A stretch of DNA of 64,000 bases from Acidovorax sp. 1608163 (GTDB lineage: Bacteria > Pseudomonadota > Gammaproteobacteria > Burkholderiales > Burkholderiaceae_C), in the NCBI RefSeq assembly GCF_003669015.1, contig NZ_CP033069.1, positions 3,668,501 through 3,732,500 of the forward strand, given 5' to 3'. Each line of letters begins with the position of its first letter. Position 1 is the first letter of the stretch. The notes under the pieces are model-generated. The model worked only from the letters and a program-made list of their open reading frames with translations. It made no database searches and was not told where the DNA came from. Both the position numbers and the translations under genes were made by a program. Of this stretch, positions 1 through 9,286 are shown piece by piece.

Positions 1-402
1 GCCCGCAAGTACGACAAGCGCCTGTCGGGCTTTGCGCCCGAAGCGCTCAAGGCGCTCACGGCCGCCGCCTGGCCTGGCAATGTGCGCCAGCTCTACAACG
101 TGGTCGAGCAGGTGTGCGCCCTGTCCACCACCCCCCTGGTGCCGCTGTCGATGGTGCAACGGGCCCTGCGCATTCCGTCGGCCCAGGTGCTGAGCTTTGC
201 CGAGGCCCGCCAGCGCTTTGAGCGCGAGTATCTGGTGGGCCTGCTGAAGATGACCGATGGCAACGTGGCCGACGCCGCGCGCCTGGCGCAGCGCAACCGC
301 ACCGAGTTTTACCGGCTGCTGCAAAAGCACGCGCTGACGCCGGGCCAGTTCAAGGCCGACGGGGTGGCGGGCGACGATGTCGCTGAAGAGCGACACGAGT
401 AA
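1..402 (+). CDS. glrR: Sigma-54-dependent response regulator, C-terminal part (GlrR/QseF-like)
   Basis: The frame is open from the first base, so the start lies outside the window and only about 133 C-terminal residues are visible. They include the end of the AAA+ sigma-54 interaction domain (WPGNVRQLYNVVEQ) and a Fis-type helix-turn-helix ending NRTEFYRLLQKHAL. That last motif is characteristic of GlrR, the response regulator paired with the GlrK sensor kinase. The protein would bind upstream activating sites and drive open-complex formation by RNA polymerase with sigma-54. The receiver domain and Walker motifs are not in view, so the exact subfamily is inferred from the C-terminus only. Confidence 0.8.
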   Translation, partial: ARKYDKRLSGFAPEALKALTAAAWPGNVRQLYNVVEQVCALSTTPLVPLSMVQRALRIPSAQVLSFAEARQRFEREYLVGLLKMTDGNVADAARLAQRNRTEFYRLLQKHALTPGQFKADGVAGDDVAEERHE

Positions 403-594
403 TGCGTTGATTTGCTTGGATTTTTCTCCCGCACGTTCCACCGCTGTCGCCACACGGCGACAAAAACACAGCCATTTCACCCGCTGGGCGCCCATTGGGC
501 CTCTCTGCACAATTGCTTACGTGCAGACCCACTCCTAAGCCTCTGATTTAAAAGCATTTTTCCAAGCTGGCACAGGGTTTGCCCTAGTGCTGGT

Positions 595-2179
595 ATGCAA
601 GCCGCTTTTTATCCATCCGTGCGCCCCTCGCCCCGGGCGGCACGGCCCGTGCTGGCGCTGTGCGCAGCACTGCTGGCCACGGCCGCGTCGGCCCAGGCGA
701 TGGACCTGGACGCCATCACCCAACTGGCCAAGCAGCGCGCCGCCCAACCCTACAGCGCCATGAACGTGCGCCTGCCCCCGAGCTGGAGGCCATGGACTAC
801 GACCAAGTGCGCGACATCCGCTGGCGGCCTGAGCGCGCCCTGTGGCGCACCCGTACCGAGCCGTCACAGTTGCCGTTTGAGGCCATGTTCTTCCACCTGG
901 GCCTGTACCAGCGCGAGCCGGTGCTCATCAACGAGGTGTCGCCACAAGGCACCCGCCACATCCCTTACCGGGCCGCCGACTTTGACTACGGCAAGAACGC
1001 CGTCAAGCCCCAGACCTGGGGCGACCTGGGGTTTGCGGGCTTTCGCCTGCACTACCACTTGAACTCACCCGACTACAAGGACGAGCTGGCCGTCTTCCAG
1101 GGCGCCAGCTACTTCCGTGCGCTGGGCGCGGGCCAGCAATATGGGCTGTCGGCCCGGGGCCTGGCCATCGACACGGTGGGCGGCCAGGGCGAGGAGTTTC
1201 CGCGCTTTACCGAGTTCTGGCTGGTGCGGCCACAGCCTGGTGACACCCAGGCCACGGTGTATGCGCTGCTGGATTCGCCCCGCGCCACTGGCGCCTACCG
1301 CTTTGACATCCGCCCCGGCGCGCAAACCACCACCACGGTGACGGCCCGCATCTTTGTGCGCGGCAGCGCGGGCCCCATCAAGACGCTGGGCATTGCCCCA
1401 CTGACCAGCATGTTCCTGTTTGGCGAGAACCAGCCGCGCAAGGACGACTTCCGCCCCGAGGTGCACGACTCCGACGGCCTGATGGTGGCCACGGGCGAGG
1501 GCGAATGGCTCTGGCGCCCGCTGCAAAACCCCAAGCAGCCCCTCGTCACCTCGTTTGCCACCACCAACCCCCAAGGCTTTGGCCTGATGCAGCGCGACCG
1601 GCAGTGGAGCAGCTACGAAGACGTGGAAGCCCGCTACGAGCGCCGCCCCAGCGCCTGGGTGCGCCCCCTGCACCCCTGGGGCCCCGGCCGCGTGGAGCTG
1701 GTGCAGCTGCCCACCCCCGACGAGACCCACGACAACGTCGTTGCCTACTGGGTGCCCCAGCAACTGCCGCCCCCCGGCACCCCGCTGGAGGTGCGCTACG
1801 AGCTGGCCTGGCAAGGCGACCAGGGCGCCGGGCAACAACGCCCCCCAGCGCCTGGGCTACCCAGTCACGCAAGGGCGTGGGCTACACAAAGCAAAGCCCT
1901 GAAGCCCTGCAAAAGCAGGTGCAGTACGTGATCGACTTTGCAGGCCCCGCGCTGCAAGACCTGCCCGCCGATGCGCCCGTGAAGGCCGTGGTGAGCAGCG
2001 ATGCCAACGCCCGCGTGCTCGAAAGCGGCGTGTACCGCAACCCGGCCACAGGCCAATGGCGCATGACGCTGCGCATCGAGCGCCTGCAGGGCAACCAGCC
2101 CATTGAGCTGCGCGCCTTTCTTCAACACCTTCAACACGCTGTGAGCGAAACATGGACCCACGTCATTCTTCCCGAGTAG
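595..2179 (+). pseudogene. opgG: Glucan biosynthesis protein G (OpgG/MdoG), frameshifted twice in this sequence
   Basis: OpgG is a periplasmic protein needed for the backbone and branching of osmoregulated periplasmic glucans. The product begins with a signal peptide (about residues 15-35, ending ASAQA). It then runs through three frames: 595 to about 779, about 775 to 1846, and about 1841 to 2179. Each switch falls on a C run: five Cs at 775-779 and six Cs at 1841-1846. Adding one C to each restores a continuous OpgG of about 528 residues (NVRLPPELEAMDYDQVR and QQRPPSAWATQSRKG). All conserved blocks are present, so I think these are base-calling errors and not decay. The end overlaps the start of opgH by 28 bases. 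Confidence 0.85.
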
Positions 2180-4266
2180 GCCGGCCCGCAACACGTTTGC
2201 AGGCCCATTCGACCACCATGCTGCACGCGGCCACTGAGGGGCTGGCACGCAAGGGCGCGTCTTACCCACGCAGTGCGGTGCCCGCGCAGAGCACGCCGGT
2301 TGCCAGCCGCCGCAGCCCGCTGCGCGCCACACGCCACCCCAACAGCGTGACGGCGCCGCCCGTGCACCGGGGCTCTATGCCTGCCGTGCCCTGGCAAGGC
2401 TTCTGGAAAAGCATCGGCCGTGCGCTGACAGGCCGCACCGCCGCCGCCTACACACCGCAACCCGAGCCGGCCCCCCAACCCTGGCAAGCCGCGGCACAGC
2501 GCCGCCGCTGGACCTTTGCGCTGCTGGTGCTGGCCAGCACCATCCTGGCCAGCCTGCTGTTTGCCCAGGTACAGCCGCACTACGACAACGCCTGGCTGGG
2601 CTACGGCCAGATTGCGCTGTTTGCACTGCTGTCGGCCTGGGTGGTGTCGGGCTTTGTCACCGGCATGATGGGCTTTTGGGTCATGCTGCGGGGCGATCGG
2701 CATGCGCTGTCGGCGCAAAGCGTGGCGGACCACGCGCTGGCGCCCGAGGCCCGCACCGCCATCATCATGCCCATCTGCAACGAAGACGTGGCCACAGTGT
2801 TTGCCGGGCTGCGCGCCACTTGCGAATCGGTGGCAGCCACAGGCCATGGGCAAACATTTGATGTGTTTGTGCTGTCCGACAGCTACGACAGCGACATCGC
2901 CCGTGCCGAGCGTGCTGCCTGGGAAGACCTGCGCACCGCACTGGCCGCCAACGGCCAGCAACCCCAGGTGCAGGTGTACTACCGCCTGCGCAAGCGCCGC
3001 ACCCACCGCAAGGCGGGCAACGTGGCCGACTTCTGCCGCCGCTGGGGCAAGGACTACAAGTACATGGTGGTGCTGGATGCCGACAGCGTGATGAGCGGCA
3101 GCTGCATCGTCTCCATGGCCAAGCTGATGGAAGCCCACCCGCAGGCCGGCATCATCCAGACGGCCACACAGGCCATTGGCCATGTCACGCTGCATGCGCG
3201 TGCGCAGCAGTTCGCATCGCGCGTCACCGGGCGGCTGTTCACGCTGGGCATGCAGTTCTGGCAGCTGGGCGAGTCGCACTACTGGGGGCACAACGCCATC
3301 ATCCGTGTGGCGCCCTTCATGCAGCACTGCGCGCTGGCACCCATTGCGGGCAAGGGCGGGTTGTCGGGCGGCATCATGAGCCACGACTTTGTCGAAGCCG
3401 CCCTGATGCGCCGCGCCGGTTACCACGTGTGGCTGGTGGCCGACCTGGTGGGCAGCTACGAGCAGCAACCGCCCGACCTGCTGGCCGAGCTGCAGCGCGA
3501 CCGCCGCTGGTGCCAGGGCAACCTGCAAAACGCACGCCTCATGGCCGAGCCAGGGCTGCACGCCGTGCACCGCTCTATGTTTGTGACCGGCGCCATGGCT
3601 TACCTGTCGGCCCCACTGTGGCTGGCCTTCATGACGCTGGGCACGGCCCTGTGGGTGTCTGGCGCACCCGTGCTGGCCGACTGGCACATCCTGCCCGCCG
3701 AGCTGCTGGCGCTGTGGGCCTGGACGCTGAGCATGCTGTTCCTGCCCCGCGTGCTGGGCGTGCTGGCGGTCTTCATGCGCAGCGAACAGGCGCAGTACGG
3801 CGGCGCTTTCAGCCTGCTCAAAAGCGCGGCACTGGAAAGCACCCTGGCCATCCTGCAAGCGCCCGTGCGCATGCTGGCGCACTCGCTGTTCGTGCTGGTG
3901 GCCCTCACGGGCATCGCGCTGGAATGGAAGTCGCCCCCGCGCGAGGCCCAGGCCGTGCCCTGGCGCCACGCCATGGCCCAGCTGGCGCCCATGACCGCCG
4001 TGATCGCCCTGCTGGCCGCAGGCATTGGCGCCATCGACAGCGGCGCACTGCTGTGGCTGGCCCCCGTGGGCGTGCCGCTGGCCCTGGCCATCCCCATGGC
4101 GGTGGTCACCAGCCAGATCGCCCTGGGCCGCACGATGCGCGCCCAGCGCTTTTTGCTGATCCCCGAAGAGGCTTGGTCGCCCCCGGTGCTGCGCCGGGCG
4201 TGGCGGCATGCCCAGCGGCTGGCACAACCGGGCTTGCCCCTGGCACCCGCAGCGGCCATGGCCTGA
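2152..4266 (+). CDS. opgH: Glucans biosynthesis glucosyltransferase H (OpgH/MdoH)
   Basis: This is an inner-membrane family 2 glucosyltransferase that polymerises UDP-glucose into the linear beta-glucan backbone of periplasmic glucans. Of 704 residues, the first 115 are cytoplasmic and basic. Two membrane segments follow near 120-195, then a cytoplasmic catalytic domain with LSDSYDSD (about 241), VLDADS (about 308) and QRDRRW (about 447). Several C-terminal membrane helices close the protein. It follows opgG as in other proteobacteria. The ATG at 2152 lies inside the end of opgG. A second ATG at 2218 would avoid the overlap, but neither has a strong ribosome binding site. A hairpin terminator follows at 4358. 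Confidence 0.92.
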   Translation: MDPRHSSRVGRPATRLQAHSTTMLHAATEGLARKGASYPRSAVPAQSTPVASRRSPLRATRHPNSVTAPPVHRGSMPAVPWQGFWKSIGRALTGRTAAAYTPQPEPAPQPWQAAAQRRRWTFALLVLASTILASLLFAQVQPHYDNAWLGYGQIALFALLSAWVVSGFVTGMMGFWVMLRGDRHALSAQSVADHALAPEARTAIIMPICNEDVATVFAGLRATCESVAATGHGQTFDVFVLSDSYDSDIARAERAAWEDLRTALAANGQQPQVQVYYRLRKRRTHRKAGNVADFCRRWGKDYKYMVVLDADSVMSGSCIVSMAKLMEAHPQAGIIQTATQAIGHVTLHARAQQFASRVTGRLFTLGMQFWQLGESHYWGHNAIIRVAPFMQHCALAPIAGKGGLSGGIMSHDFVEAALMRRAGYHVWLVADLVGSYEQQPPDLLAELQRDRRWCQGNLQNARLMAEPGLHAVHRSMFVTGAMAYLSAPLWLAFMTLGTALWVSGAPVLADWHILPAELLALWAWTLSMLFLPRVLGVLAVFMRSEQAQYGGAFSLLKSAALESTLAILQAPVRMLAHSLFVLVALTGIALEWKSPPREAQAVPWRHAMAQLAPMTAVIALLAAGIGAIDSGALLWLAPVGVPLALAIPMAVVTSQIALGRTMRAQRFLLIPEEAWSPPVLRRAWRHAQRLAQPGLPLAPAAAMA

Positions 4267-4356
4267 CAAAGGCCATGAAGGGGGGCTAAGAACCTGTTCA
4301 CAGAGCCCCCGCGTCTCTCCCATCTGTGGTTTTTGTGACAAATGCCACACATCCTT

Positions 4357-4383
4357 GAAGCCGGCGCATGCGCCGGCTTTTGT
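4357..4383 (+). terminator. Rho-independent terminator after opgGH
   Basis: A perfect palindrome, AAGCCGGCGCATGCGCCGGC, is followed by TTTT. It lies 91 bases after the opgH stop and is the natural end of the opgG-opgH transcript. Confidence 0.75.
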
Positions 4384-4389
4384 GTTACA

Positions 4390-4420
4390 TCGCTATCGTT
4401 TTCATAGCTGGTAGCGCTGA
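4390..4420 (+). repeat. Half-copy of the dispersed palindromic repeat
   Basis: The stretch TCGCTATCGTTTTCATAGCT followed by GGTAGCGCTGA matches the left half of the repeat seen complete at 17107 and 39708. The right arm is missing. It lies just after the opgH terminator. Confidence 0.55.
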
Positions 4421-4672
4421 ATGCGTCTGCCCTAGGCCGCAAAAAACCTGTAACAAGTACCCGGTTACAGGGCGCAAGGTCCTTTTTACCGTCACTTACG
4501 ATACGGCGCTGGCCGCTACCGGGGCCCCGCCACCGGACACACCGCAGCCAGCCACGCGGGGCTCAGTGCCACGCCGGACGCCAGGCCCTGCCCGGCCAAA
4601 CAAACCCATGGCCGCAGCGCCTGCAGCCTGCAGGCCACGCATCCATTCACCACTTTTCGCCAAACAACGACC
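4421..4672. promoter_or_regulatory. Upstream region of the C13 peptidase gene, with a perfect dyad
   Basis: No gene is visible here. The one clear signal is CCTGTAAC at 4447-4454 and its exact inverse GTTACAGG at 4464-4471, separated by nine bases and preceded by six A residues. The dyad could bind a dimeric regulator of the gene at 4673. It could also act as a minus-strand terminator hairpin, but no minus-strand gene reads toward it. Confidence 0.4.
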
Positions 4673-5530
4673 ATGCCCTCCACTGCATTCGCCTCCTCCC
4701 GCCGGGGTCTTCTGTCTGCCACGGCCCTCTATGCCACCTTGGGTGCCGCCCTGCTCGCCACGGGCTGCGCTACCGCCCCCGAGCCGGTGCCAGAGCCCGT
4801 GGCACCACCCCCGCCCCCAGCAGCCGAGGCACCCGCCCCCGTGCCACCACCCCGGCTGATCTTTGCGGGCTTTGCCATGCATTCGCAGGCCAAGGCCTTC
4901 CGCAACGACGTGCTGGCCGCCGAAAAGCTGGCCAAACAAATCGACCCCAACGCGCTCATCCTGAAGCTGGCCAACCCCGCGCGCGACCAAGCCAGTGACT
5001 GGCCCCAAGCCACGCTGGAGAACTTTGAACTGGTGATGACCAAGATGGCCGAAGTGGCCCGGCCGCAAGACCGGGTGATGCTGCTGATCTCCACCCACGC
5101 CAACCCCGGCACGCTGAACATCAACATCGCAGGCAAAAACGCCGCCCCGTTGACCGCCCGCACCCTGAGCGATGCGCTGGCCCCCTTGGCCAAGACGCCC
5201 ACGCTGGTGGTGCTGTCTGCCTGCTACAGCGGCGCCTTTCTGGAGCCCCTGCGCGCGCCCAACCGCGTGGTGCTGACGGCCACCGACTTGCACAAGACAT
5301 CCTTCAAATGCCAGTACCCCGGCGAGCACACCTTCTTTGCCGACGCGCTGTTCAACCAGGCGGGCGCCGAGCAACTGTCGATCACGGACTGGATGGGCGT
5401 GGCCCAGAAGTCCATCCAGGCCCAGGAAAAGCGCAAGCGCCTGGCGGCATCGGCGCCCAAGATGTTTGTGGGGGAAGAAGCCAAGGCCTGGGCCAGCCAG
5501 CCGCTCAAGAACTGGCTGGACGCCCGCTGA
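4673..5530 (+). CDS. C13 (legumain-like) family peptidase, predicted lipoprotein
   Basis: The 285-residue product has an N-terminal signal with a lipobox (LLATGC, lipidated Cys32) and a Pro/Ala-rich linker at about 36-62. The rest is a caspase-fold hydrolase domain. The catalytic dyad fits C13 peptidases: His142 in ISTHANPG and Cys184 in LSACYSG, each after a hydrophobic strand. It is therefore probably anchored to a membrane facing the periplasm. Its substrate is unknown. Its position after opgGH and its own upstream dyad suggest independent expression. C13 family membership is well supported; protease activity and Asn/Asp specificity are inferred from the family. Confidence 0.75.
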   Translation: MPSTAFASSRRGLLSATALYATLGAALLATGCATAPEPVPEPVAPPPPPAAEAPAPVPPPRLIFAGFAMHSQAKAFRNDVLAAEKLAKQIDPNALILKLANPARDQASDWPQATLENFELVMTKMAEVARPQDRVMLLISTHANPGTLNINIAGKNAAPLTARTLSDALAPLAKTPTLVVLSACYSGAFLEPLRAPNRVVLTATDLHKTSFKCQYPGEHTFFADALFNQAGAEQLSITDWMGVAQKSIQAQEKRKRLAASAPKMFVGEEAKAWASQPLKNWLDAR

Positions 5531-5595
5531 GCAAGGGCTAGACCAGGGCAAAGTCGGGGGATTTTGAGTCCCCTGACGTGGCCTGACTGGGCCCA

Positions 5596-5850
5596 TCAAC
5601 CGCCTGTCACGGGTGGGAAAAAAGCCACCTCGGCGCCATCGGCCAGCACGGCGGCCTCGTCGCTGAGGTTCTGGTTCAGCGCCATGCGCACCGCCCGGCC
5701 ACGGGCCAGGCTGGTGGCGTGGGCGCCGCCCCGGGCGATGAGTTCATCGCGCAAGGTGCCCAGGGTGGCGGCCGTGGTTTGAACCGACTCGCTGCCTTGC
5801 CCAATGGCCTCGCGGATGGAGGCGAAGTAGCGGACTGTGATGGTTTTCAT
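5596..5850 (-). CDS. moaD: Molybdopterin synthase small subunit MoaD
   Basis: This 84-residue ubiquitin-fold protein ends in the double glycine (PVTGG) that is thiocarboxylated to carry sulfur to precursor Z in molybdopterin synthesis. It is the last gene of the minus-strand mobB-moeA-moaD group. The partner subunit moaE, which commonly follows moaD in related genomes, is absent here: the next gene is the convergent C13 peptidase. Confidence 0.9.
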   Translation of the reverse strand: MKTITVRYFASIREAIGQGSESVQTTAATLGTLRDELIARGGAHATSLARGRAVRMALNQNLSDEAAVLADGAEVAFFPPVTGG

Positions 5851-5890
5851 CGTCGGAACATTTCAAGGTGGAAAGCGTGCGGGCGCGCTG

Positions 5891-7141
5891 TCATGACAGC
5901 AGCTCCGAGAACGCGATGTACTGCACCGTGTCGCCCGCCGCAATGGTCTGGCCCGCAGGGTTGTCCACCACGCCATCGCCCCAGGCGGCCGAGGTGAGCA
6001 CGCCCGAGCTTTGGTTGTTGAACAGCTCCAGCCCACCTTCTGCATGGTGGCGCACGCGCAAAAATTCACGGCGTTTATCGGCCCTGGGCCAATCGAAACG
6101 AGCGGTAGCAGCTATTCTTTTAGGAGCAACATCACTCACCCCCTGCAGGCGCAGCACAAAGGGCCGCACCAGCAGCCCGAAGGTGACGAAGCTGGACACC
6201 GGGTTGCCCGGCAGCCCCATGAAGTGGGCCTGGCCCACGGTGCCATACGCAAAGGGCTTGCCCGGTTTCATGGCGATCTGCCACAGGTCCAGGCGGCCCA
6301 GGGATTCCACAGCGGGCTTGATGTGGTCTTCCTCGCCCACGCTCACGCCGCCGCTGGTCAGGATCAGGTCGTGCGCGGCGCTGGCCTCGCGCAGCGCCGC
6401 AATGGTGGCGTCGCGCCGGTCGGGCACGATGCCGAAGTCGGTCACCTCGCAGCCCAGGCGCAGCAGCATGGCGCGCAAGAAAAAGCGGTTGCTGTTGTAG
6501 ATGGCGCCCGGGGGCATTTGCTCGGGCGGCACATCGCCCGGCATGACCAGCTCATCGCCCGTAGAGAACAACGCCACACGTGGGCGGCGCGCCACCTGCA
6601 ACTGGTGCAGGCCAATGCTGGCCGCCAGGCCCAGCTCGGCCGGCGACAGGCGCGTGCCTGCGGCCAGCACCACGGTGCCACGGGCAATGTCTTCCCCCGC
6701 GCGGCGAATCCACTGGCCGGGCTGGGGCACGGCGTTGATGCGCACAGCCACGCCCCCTTCGGCGGTAGCGATCGCTTCGCAGTCCTCCTGCATCAAGACC
6801 GCATCGGCCCCGGCAGGCACGGGCGCGCCGGTGAAGATGCGGGCCGCCGTGCCGGGGGCCAAGGGCTCGCCCGCGCTGCCTGCGGCGATGCGCTGAGACA
6901 CAGGCAACACCACGCCTGCGGTGGCCACGTCAGCGCAGCGCACGGCGTAGCCGTCCATGGAACTGTTGTCCAGCGGCGGCACATGCAGGGCCGAGGTGCA
7001 GTTCTGCGCCAGCACGCGGCCGTCCGCATCAAAGGTGGCGACGGTCTCTGTCTCGGCCAAGGGCTGCGCCTGGGCCAGCAGGTCGGCCAGGGCGTCGTCC
7101 AGCGGCTTGAGGGGTGGGCGGGGCTTTTGCAAGGTGTTCAT
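5891..7141 (-). CDS. moeA: Molybdopterin molybdenumtransferase MoeA
   Basis: MoeA inserts molybdate into adenylylated molybdopterin. The 416-residue protein carries the N-terminal DNSSMDGYAVR motif, FTGAPVPAGAD, and the MoCF-binding fold with STGDEL and SGGVSVGEEDHI. The ATG at 7141 overlaps the mobB TGA by one base, so the two are translationally coupled. Near the C-terminus, codons for VAPKRIAATA are derived from the dispersed repeat (6101-6129) and include AGA and ATA, unusual in this GC-rich gene. Confidence 0.93.
   Translation of the reverse strand: MNTLQKPRPPLKPLDDALADLLAQAQPLAETETVATFDADGRVLAQNCTSALHVPPLDNSSMDGYAVRCADVATAGVVLPVSQRIAAGSAGEPLAPGTAARIFTGAPVPAGADAVLMQEDCEAIATAEGGVAVRINAVPQPGQWIRRAGEDIARGTVVLAAGTRLSPAELGLAASIGLHQLQVARRPRVALFSTGDELVMPGDVPPEQMPPGAIYNSNRFFLRAMLLRLGCEVTDFGIVPDRRDATIAALREASAAHDLILTSGGVSVGEEDHIKPAVESLGRLDLWQIAMKPGKPFAYGTVGQAHFMGLPGNPVSSFVTFGLLVRPFVLRLQGVSDVAPKRIAATARFDWPRADKRREFLRVRHHAEGGLELFNNQSSGVLTSAAWGDGVVDNPAGQTIAAGDTVQYIAFSELLS
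6101..6129 (-). repeat. Half-copy of the dispersed repeat inside moeA, in frame
   Basis: In the moeA sense this reads TTGCTCCTAAAAGAATAGCT followed by GCTACCGCT, matching the left half of the intergenic repeat. It is translated as APKRIAATA. The A/T-rich core stands out from the surrounding GC-rich codons. Confidence 0.6.
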
Positions 7142-7695
7142 CACAACACGTCTCCGTGCAGTTCCCAGTCGTAGTCAAAACGGTCGGCGTATTGCAGCAG
7201 CCAGTCGGCCACCTGCGCGGGGGCGTTCAGGTCCAGCAGGGGCAGTTGCGTGGGCTCGGGCAACTGGGCGGGGGCGTCGGTGGCCACGGCCACCACAAAG
7301 TCGTCCTCGGGGTAGCGCACGGGCTTGGCCGTTTGGCCGGGCTCGGGGGCACGCCAGACTTCAATCTTGAGCAGGTCGCTTTCCTTGAAGCCTTCCACCA
7401 GCACCCAGTCCACGCCCTGGTACAGCTCGGCCAGCAGGTGGTGCACGCTCAGCTCGGCGGGTTGTTCAAACTCGCGCACCAGCATCAGGCGCTTGTCAGA
7501 GGCAGCCACCACTTCAAAGGCCCCGGCCTCGCGGTGGCGGTAGGTGTCTTTGCCGGGGTGGTCGATGTCGAAGCTGTGGTGGGCGTGCTTGACCACCGAC
7601 ACCCGCAGGCCACGCATGCGCAGCTCGGGGATGAGTTGCTCGACCAGGGTGGTTTTGCCGCTGCCGGAGAACCCGGCAAAGCCTACAACCTTCAT
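7141..7695 (-). CDS. mobB: Molybdopterin-guanine dinucleotide biosynthesis protein MobB
   Basis: This 184-residue GTP-binding protein begins with a P-loop (GFSGSGKTTL, residues 6-15), as in MobB, which helps MobA form the guanine dinucleotide molybdenum cofactor. Further family motifs are VVKHAHHSFDID and DWVLVEGFKES. It sits directly upstream of moeA with a one-base stop/start overlap. Confidence 0.92.
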   Translation of the reverse strand: MKVVGFAGFSGSGKTTLVEQLIPELRMRGLRVSVVKHAHHSFDIDHPGKDTYRHREAGAFEVVAASDKRLMLVREFEQPAELSVHHLLAELYQGVDWVLVEGFKESDLLKIEVWRAPEPGQTAKPVRYPEDDFVVAVATDAPAQLPEPTQLPLLDLNAPAQVADWLLQYADRFDYDWELHGDVL

Positions 7696-7711
7696 CCAAT
7701 GCTCCTTGATT

Positions 7712-7775
7712 AGCTATGCTATTTATAGCTGCTAGCGCTTATCCAGCAAGCGCTAGGGGCATTTTTTATTCAAAA
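7712..7775 (+). repeat. Intergenic copy of the dispersed palindromic repeat (thrC-mobB spacer)
   Basis: The copy contains ATAGCTGCTAGCGCTTATCC, AGCAAGCGCTAGGGGC and a T run ending TTATTCAAAA. Arms GCGCTT/AAGCG and CTAGC/GCTAG are inverted. It fills most of the gap between thrC and mobB, both on the minus strand. Confidence 0.75.
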
Positions 7776-7840
7776 TCTGGGCCCATCACCGCACCCGCTC
7801 GCCCACACAGGCGCAGCGGGGCGGCGCGGGCACATTGCCA

Positions 7841-9286
7841 TCAGCCCAGCACAGCGGGCGCACAGTGGCGCTCGATATAGGCTTTGACCAGGTCCACATC
7901 GGCGGGCATGACCTGCACGCGCTTGGGCAGGTTTTCGATGCCGTCGAACTTGGCGGGCCGCTCGGGCGCGTGGCCCAGGGCTTCCTGGATGGTCTCGGCA
8001 AACTTGATGGGCAAGGCCGTCTCCAGCACGATCATGGGCACCTTGGGGTCCTTGTGGTGCTCGCGGGCCACCTTCACGCCGTCGGCAGTGTGGGTGTCGA
8101 TGGTGACGCCGTGGCGCTCGTAGTTGTCCTTGATGGTGGCCAGGCGGTCCGCATGGGTGCTCTTGCCACTTTCAAAGCCGTATTTCTTGGCGGCATCAGC
8201 AAACAGCGGTTCGGCGCTCAGGTCAAAACGGCCGTAAGCGGGCAGCGCTTTGGCAAACAACGCGTTCGTGCGCTGGCCGTTACGGCCCAGCAGGTCAAAA
8301 ATGAAACGCTCGAAATTGCTGGCCTTGCTGATGTCCATCGAGGGGCTCGATGTTTCGTGCGTGTCGGCGCTGCTGCGCACGCGGTACACGCCAGTGCGGA
8401 AGAACTCGTCGAGCACATCGTTCTCGTTCGTCGCCACCACCAGCTTGGCAATCGGCAGGCCCATGCAGCGCGCCACATGGCCTGCGCACACGTTGCCAAA
8501 GTTGCCGGAGGGCACCGTGAAGCTGACCTTCTGGTCGTTGGTCTCGGTGGCCTGGATGTAGCCCGCAAAGTAGTACACCACCTGCGCCAACAGGCGCGCC
8601 CAGTTGATGGAGTTGACGGTGCCGATCTTGTACTTGGCCTTGAAGGCGTGGTCGTTGGAGACGGCCTTGACGATGTCCTGGCAGTCGTCAAACACGCCTT
8701 CGATGGCGATGTTGTGGATGTTCGCGTCCTGCAGGCTGAACATCTGTGCCTGCTGGAAAGCGCTCATGCGGCCGTGCGGGCTGGTCATGAACACACGGAC
8801 GCCTTCTTTGCCGCGCATGGCGTATTCGGCCGCGCTGCCGGTGTCGCCGCTGGTGGCACCCAGGATGTTGAGCTGCTCGCCACGGCGGCCCAGTTCATAT
8901 TCGAACAGGTTGCCCAGCAGTTGCATGGCCATGTCCTTGAAGGCCAGCGTAGGGCCGTTGGACAGGGCTTCGAGCCACAGGCCGTCTTCGAGGTGGCGCA
9001 GGGGCACGATCTCGCCGGTGCCAAACACTTCAGCGGTGTACGTCTTGGCGCAGATGGCCTTGAGATCCGCAGCGGGGATGTCGTCGATGTACAGCGACAG
9101 GATCTGGAACGCCAGCTCGGCGTAGCCTTGCTCGTGGTAGGCCTTGCGCAGCTTGTTCAATGCGGCGCCTGTGATCTTGGGATAAGTCTCGGGCAGATAC
9201 AGGCCGCCATCGGGTGCCAGGCCTTCGAGCAGGATGTCGCAAAACTGTTTGCGGTCTGCGTGGCCGCGGGTGGAGATGTACAGCAT
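7841..9286 (-). CDS. thrC: Threonine synthase
   Basis: This PLP enzyme converts O-phosphohomoserine to threonine. At 481 residues it belongs to the longer bacterial/fungal type. Lys117 in PTLAFKDMA is the expected PLP Schiff base, and SGDTGSAAEYAM and VPSGNFGN are cofactor-binding loops. Its ATG shares one base with the hom stop codon (TGATG), so the last two threonine-branch steps are coupled. Confidence 0.95.
   Translation of the reverse strand: MLYISTRGHADRKQFCDILLEGLAPDGGLYLPETYPKITGAALNKLRKAYHEQGYAELAFQILSLYIDDIPAADLKAICAKTYTAEVFGTGEIVPLRHLEDGLWLEALSNGPTLAFKDMAMQLLGNLFEYELGRRGEQLNILGATSGDTGSAAEYAMRGKEGVRVFMTSPHGRMSAFQQAQMFSLQDANIHNIAIEGVFDDCQDIVKAVSNDHAFKAKYKIGTVNSINWARLLAQVVYYFAGYIQATETNDQKVSFTVPSGNFGNVCAGHVARCMGLPIAKLVVATNENDVLDEFFRTGVYRVRSSADTHETSSPSMDISKASNFERFIFDLLGRNGQRTNALFAKALPAYGRFDLSAEPLFADAAKKYGFESGKSTHADRLATIKDNYERHGVTIDTHTADGVKVAREHHKDPKVPMIVLETALPIKFAETIQEALGHAPERPAKFDGIENLPKRVQVMPADVDLVKAYIERHCAPAVLG

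Noticed and set aside
446..461. Hairpin GTCGCC-ACAC-GGCGAC after the response regulator.
   Set aside because: The run after it is A-rich, not T-rich, on the plus strand, and no minus-strand gene ends there.
595..2179. opgG as a decaying pseudogene.
   Set aside because: All conserved blocks are intact, and both breaks are one-base losses in C runs, so error is more likely.
2131..4350. A 739-codon open frame on the minus strand opposite opgH.
   Set aside because: It is a shadow of a GC-rich gene: low-complexity His/Gln/Gly composition, no domains, and opgH motifs on the other strand are unambiguous.
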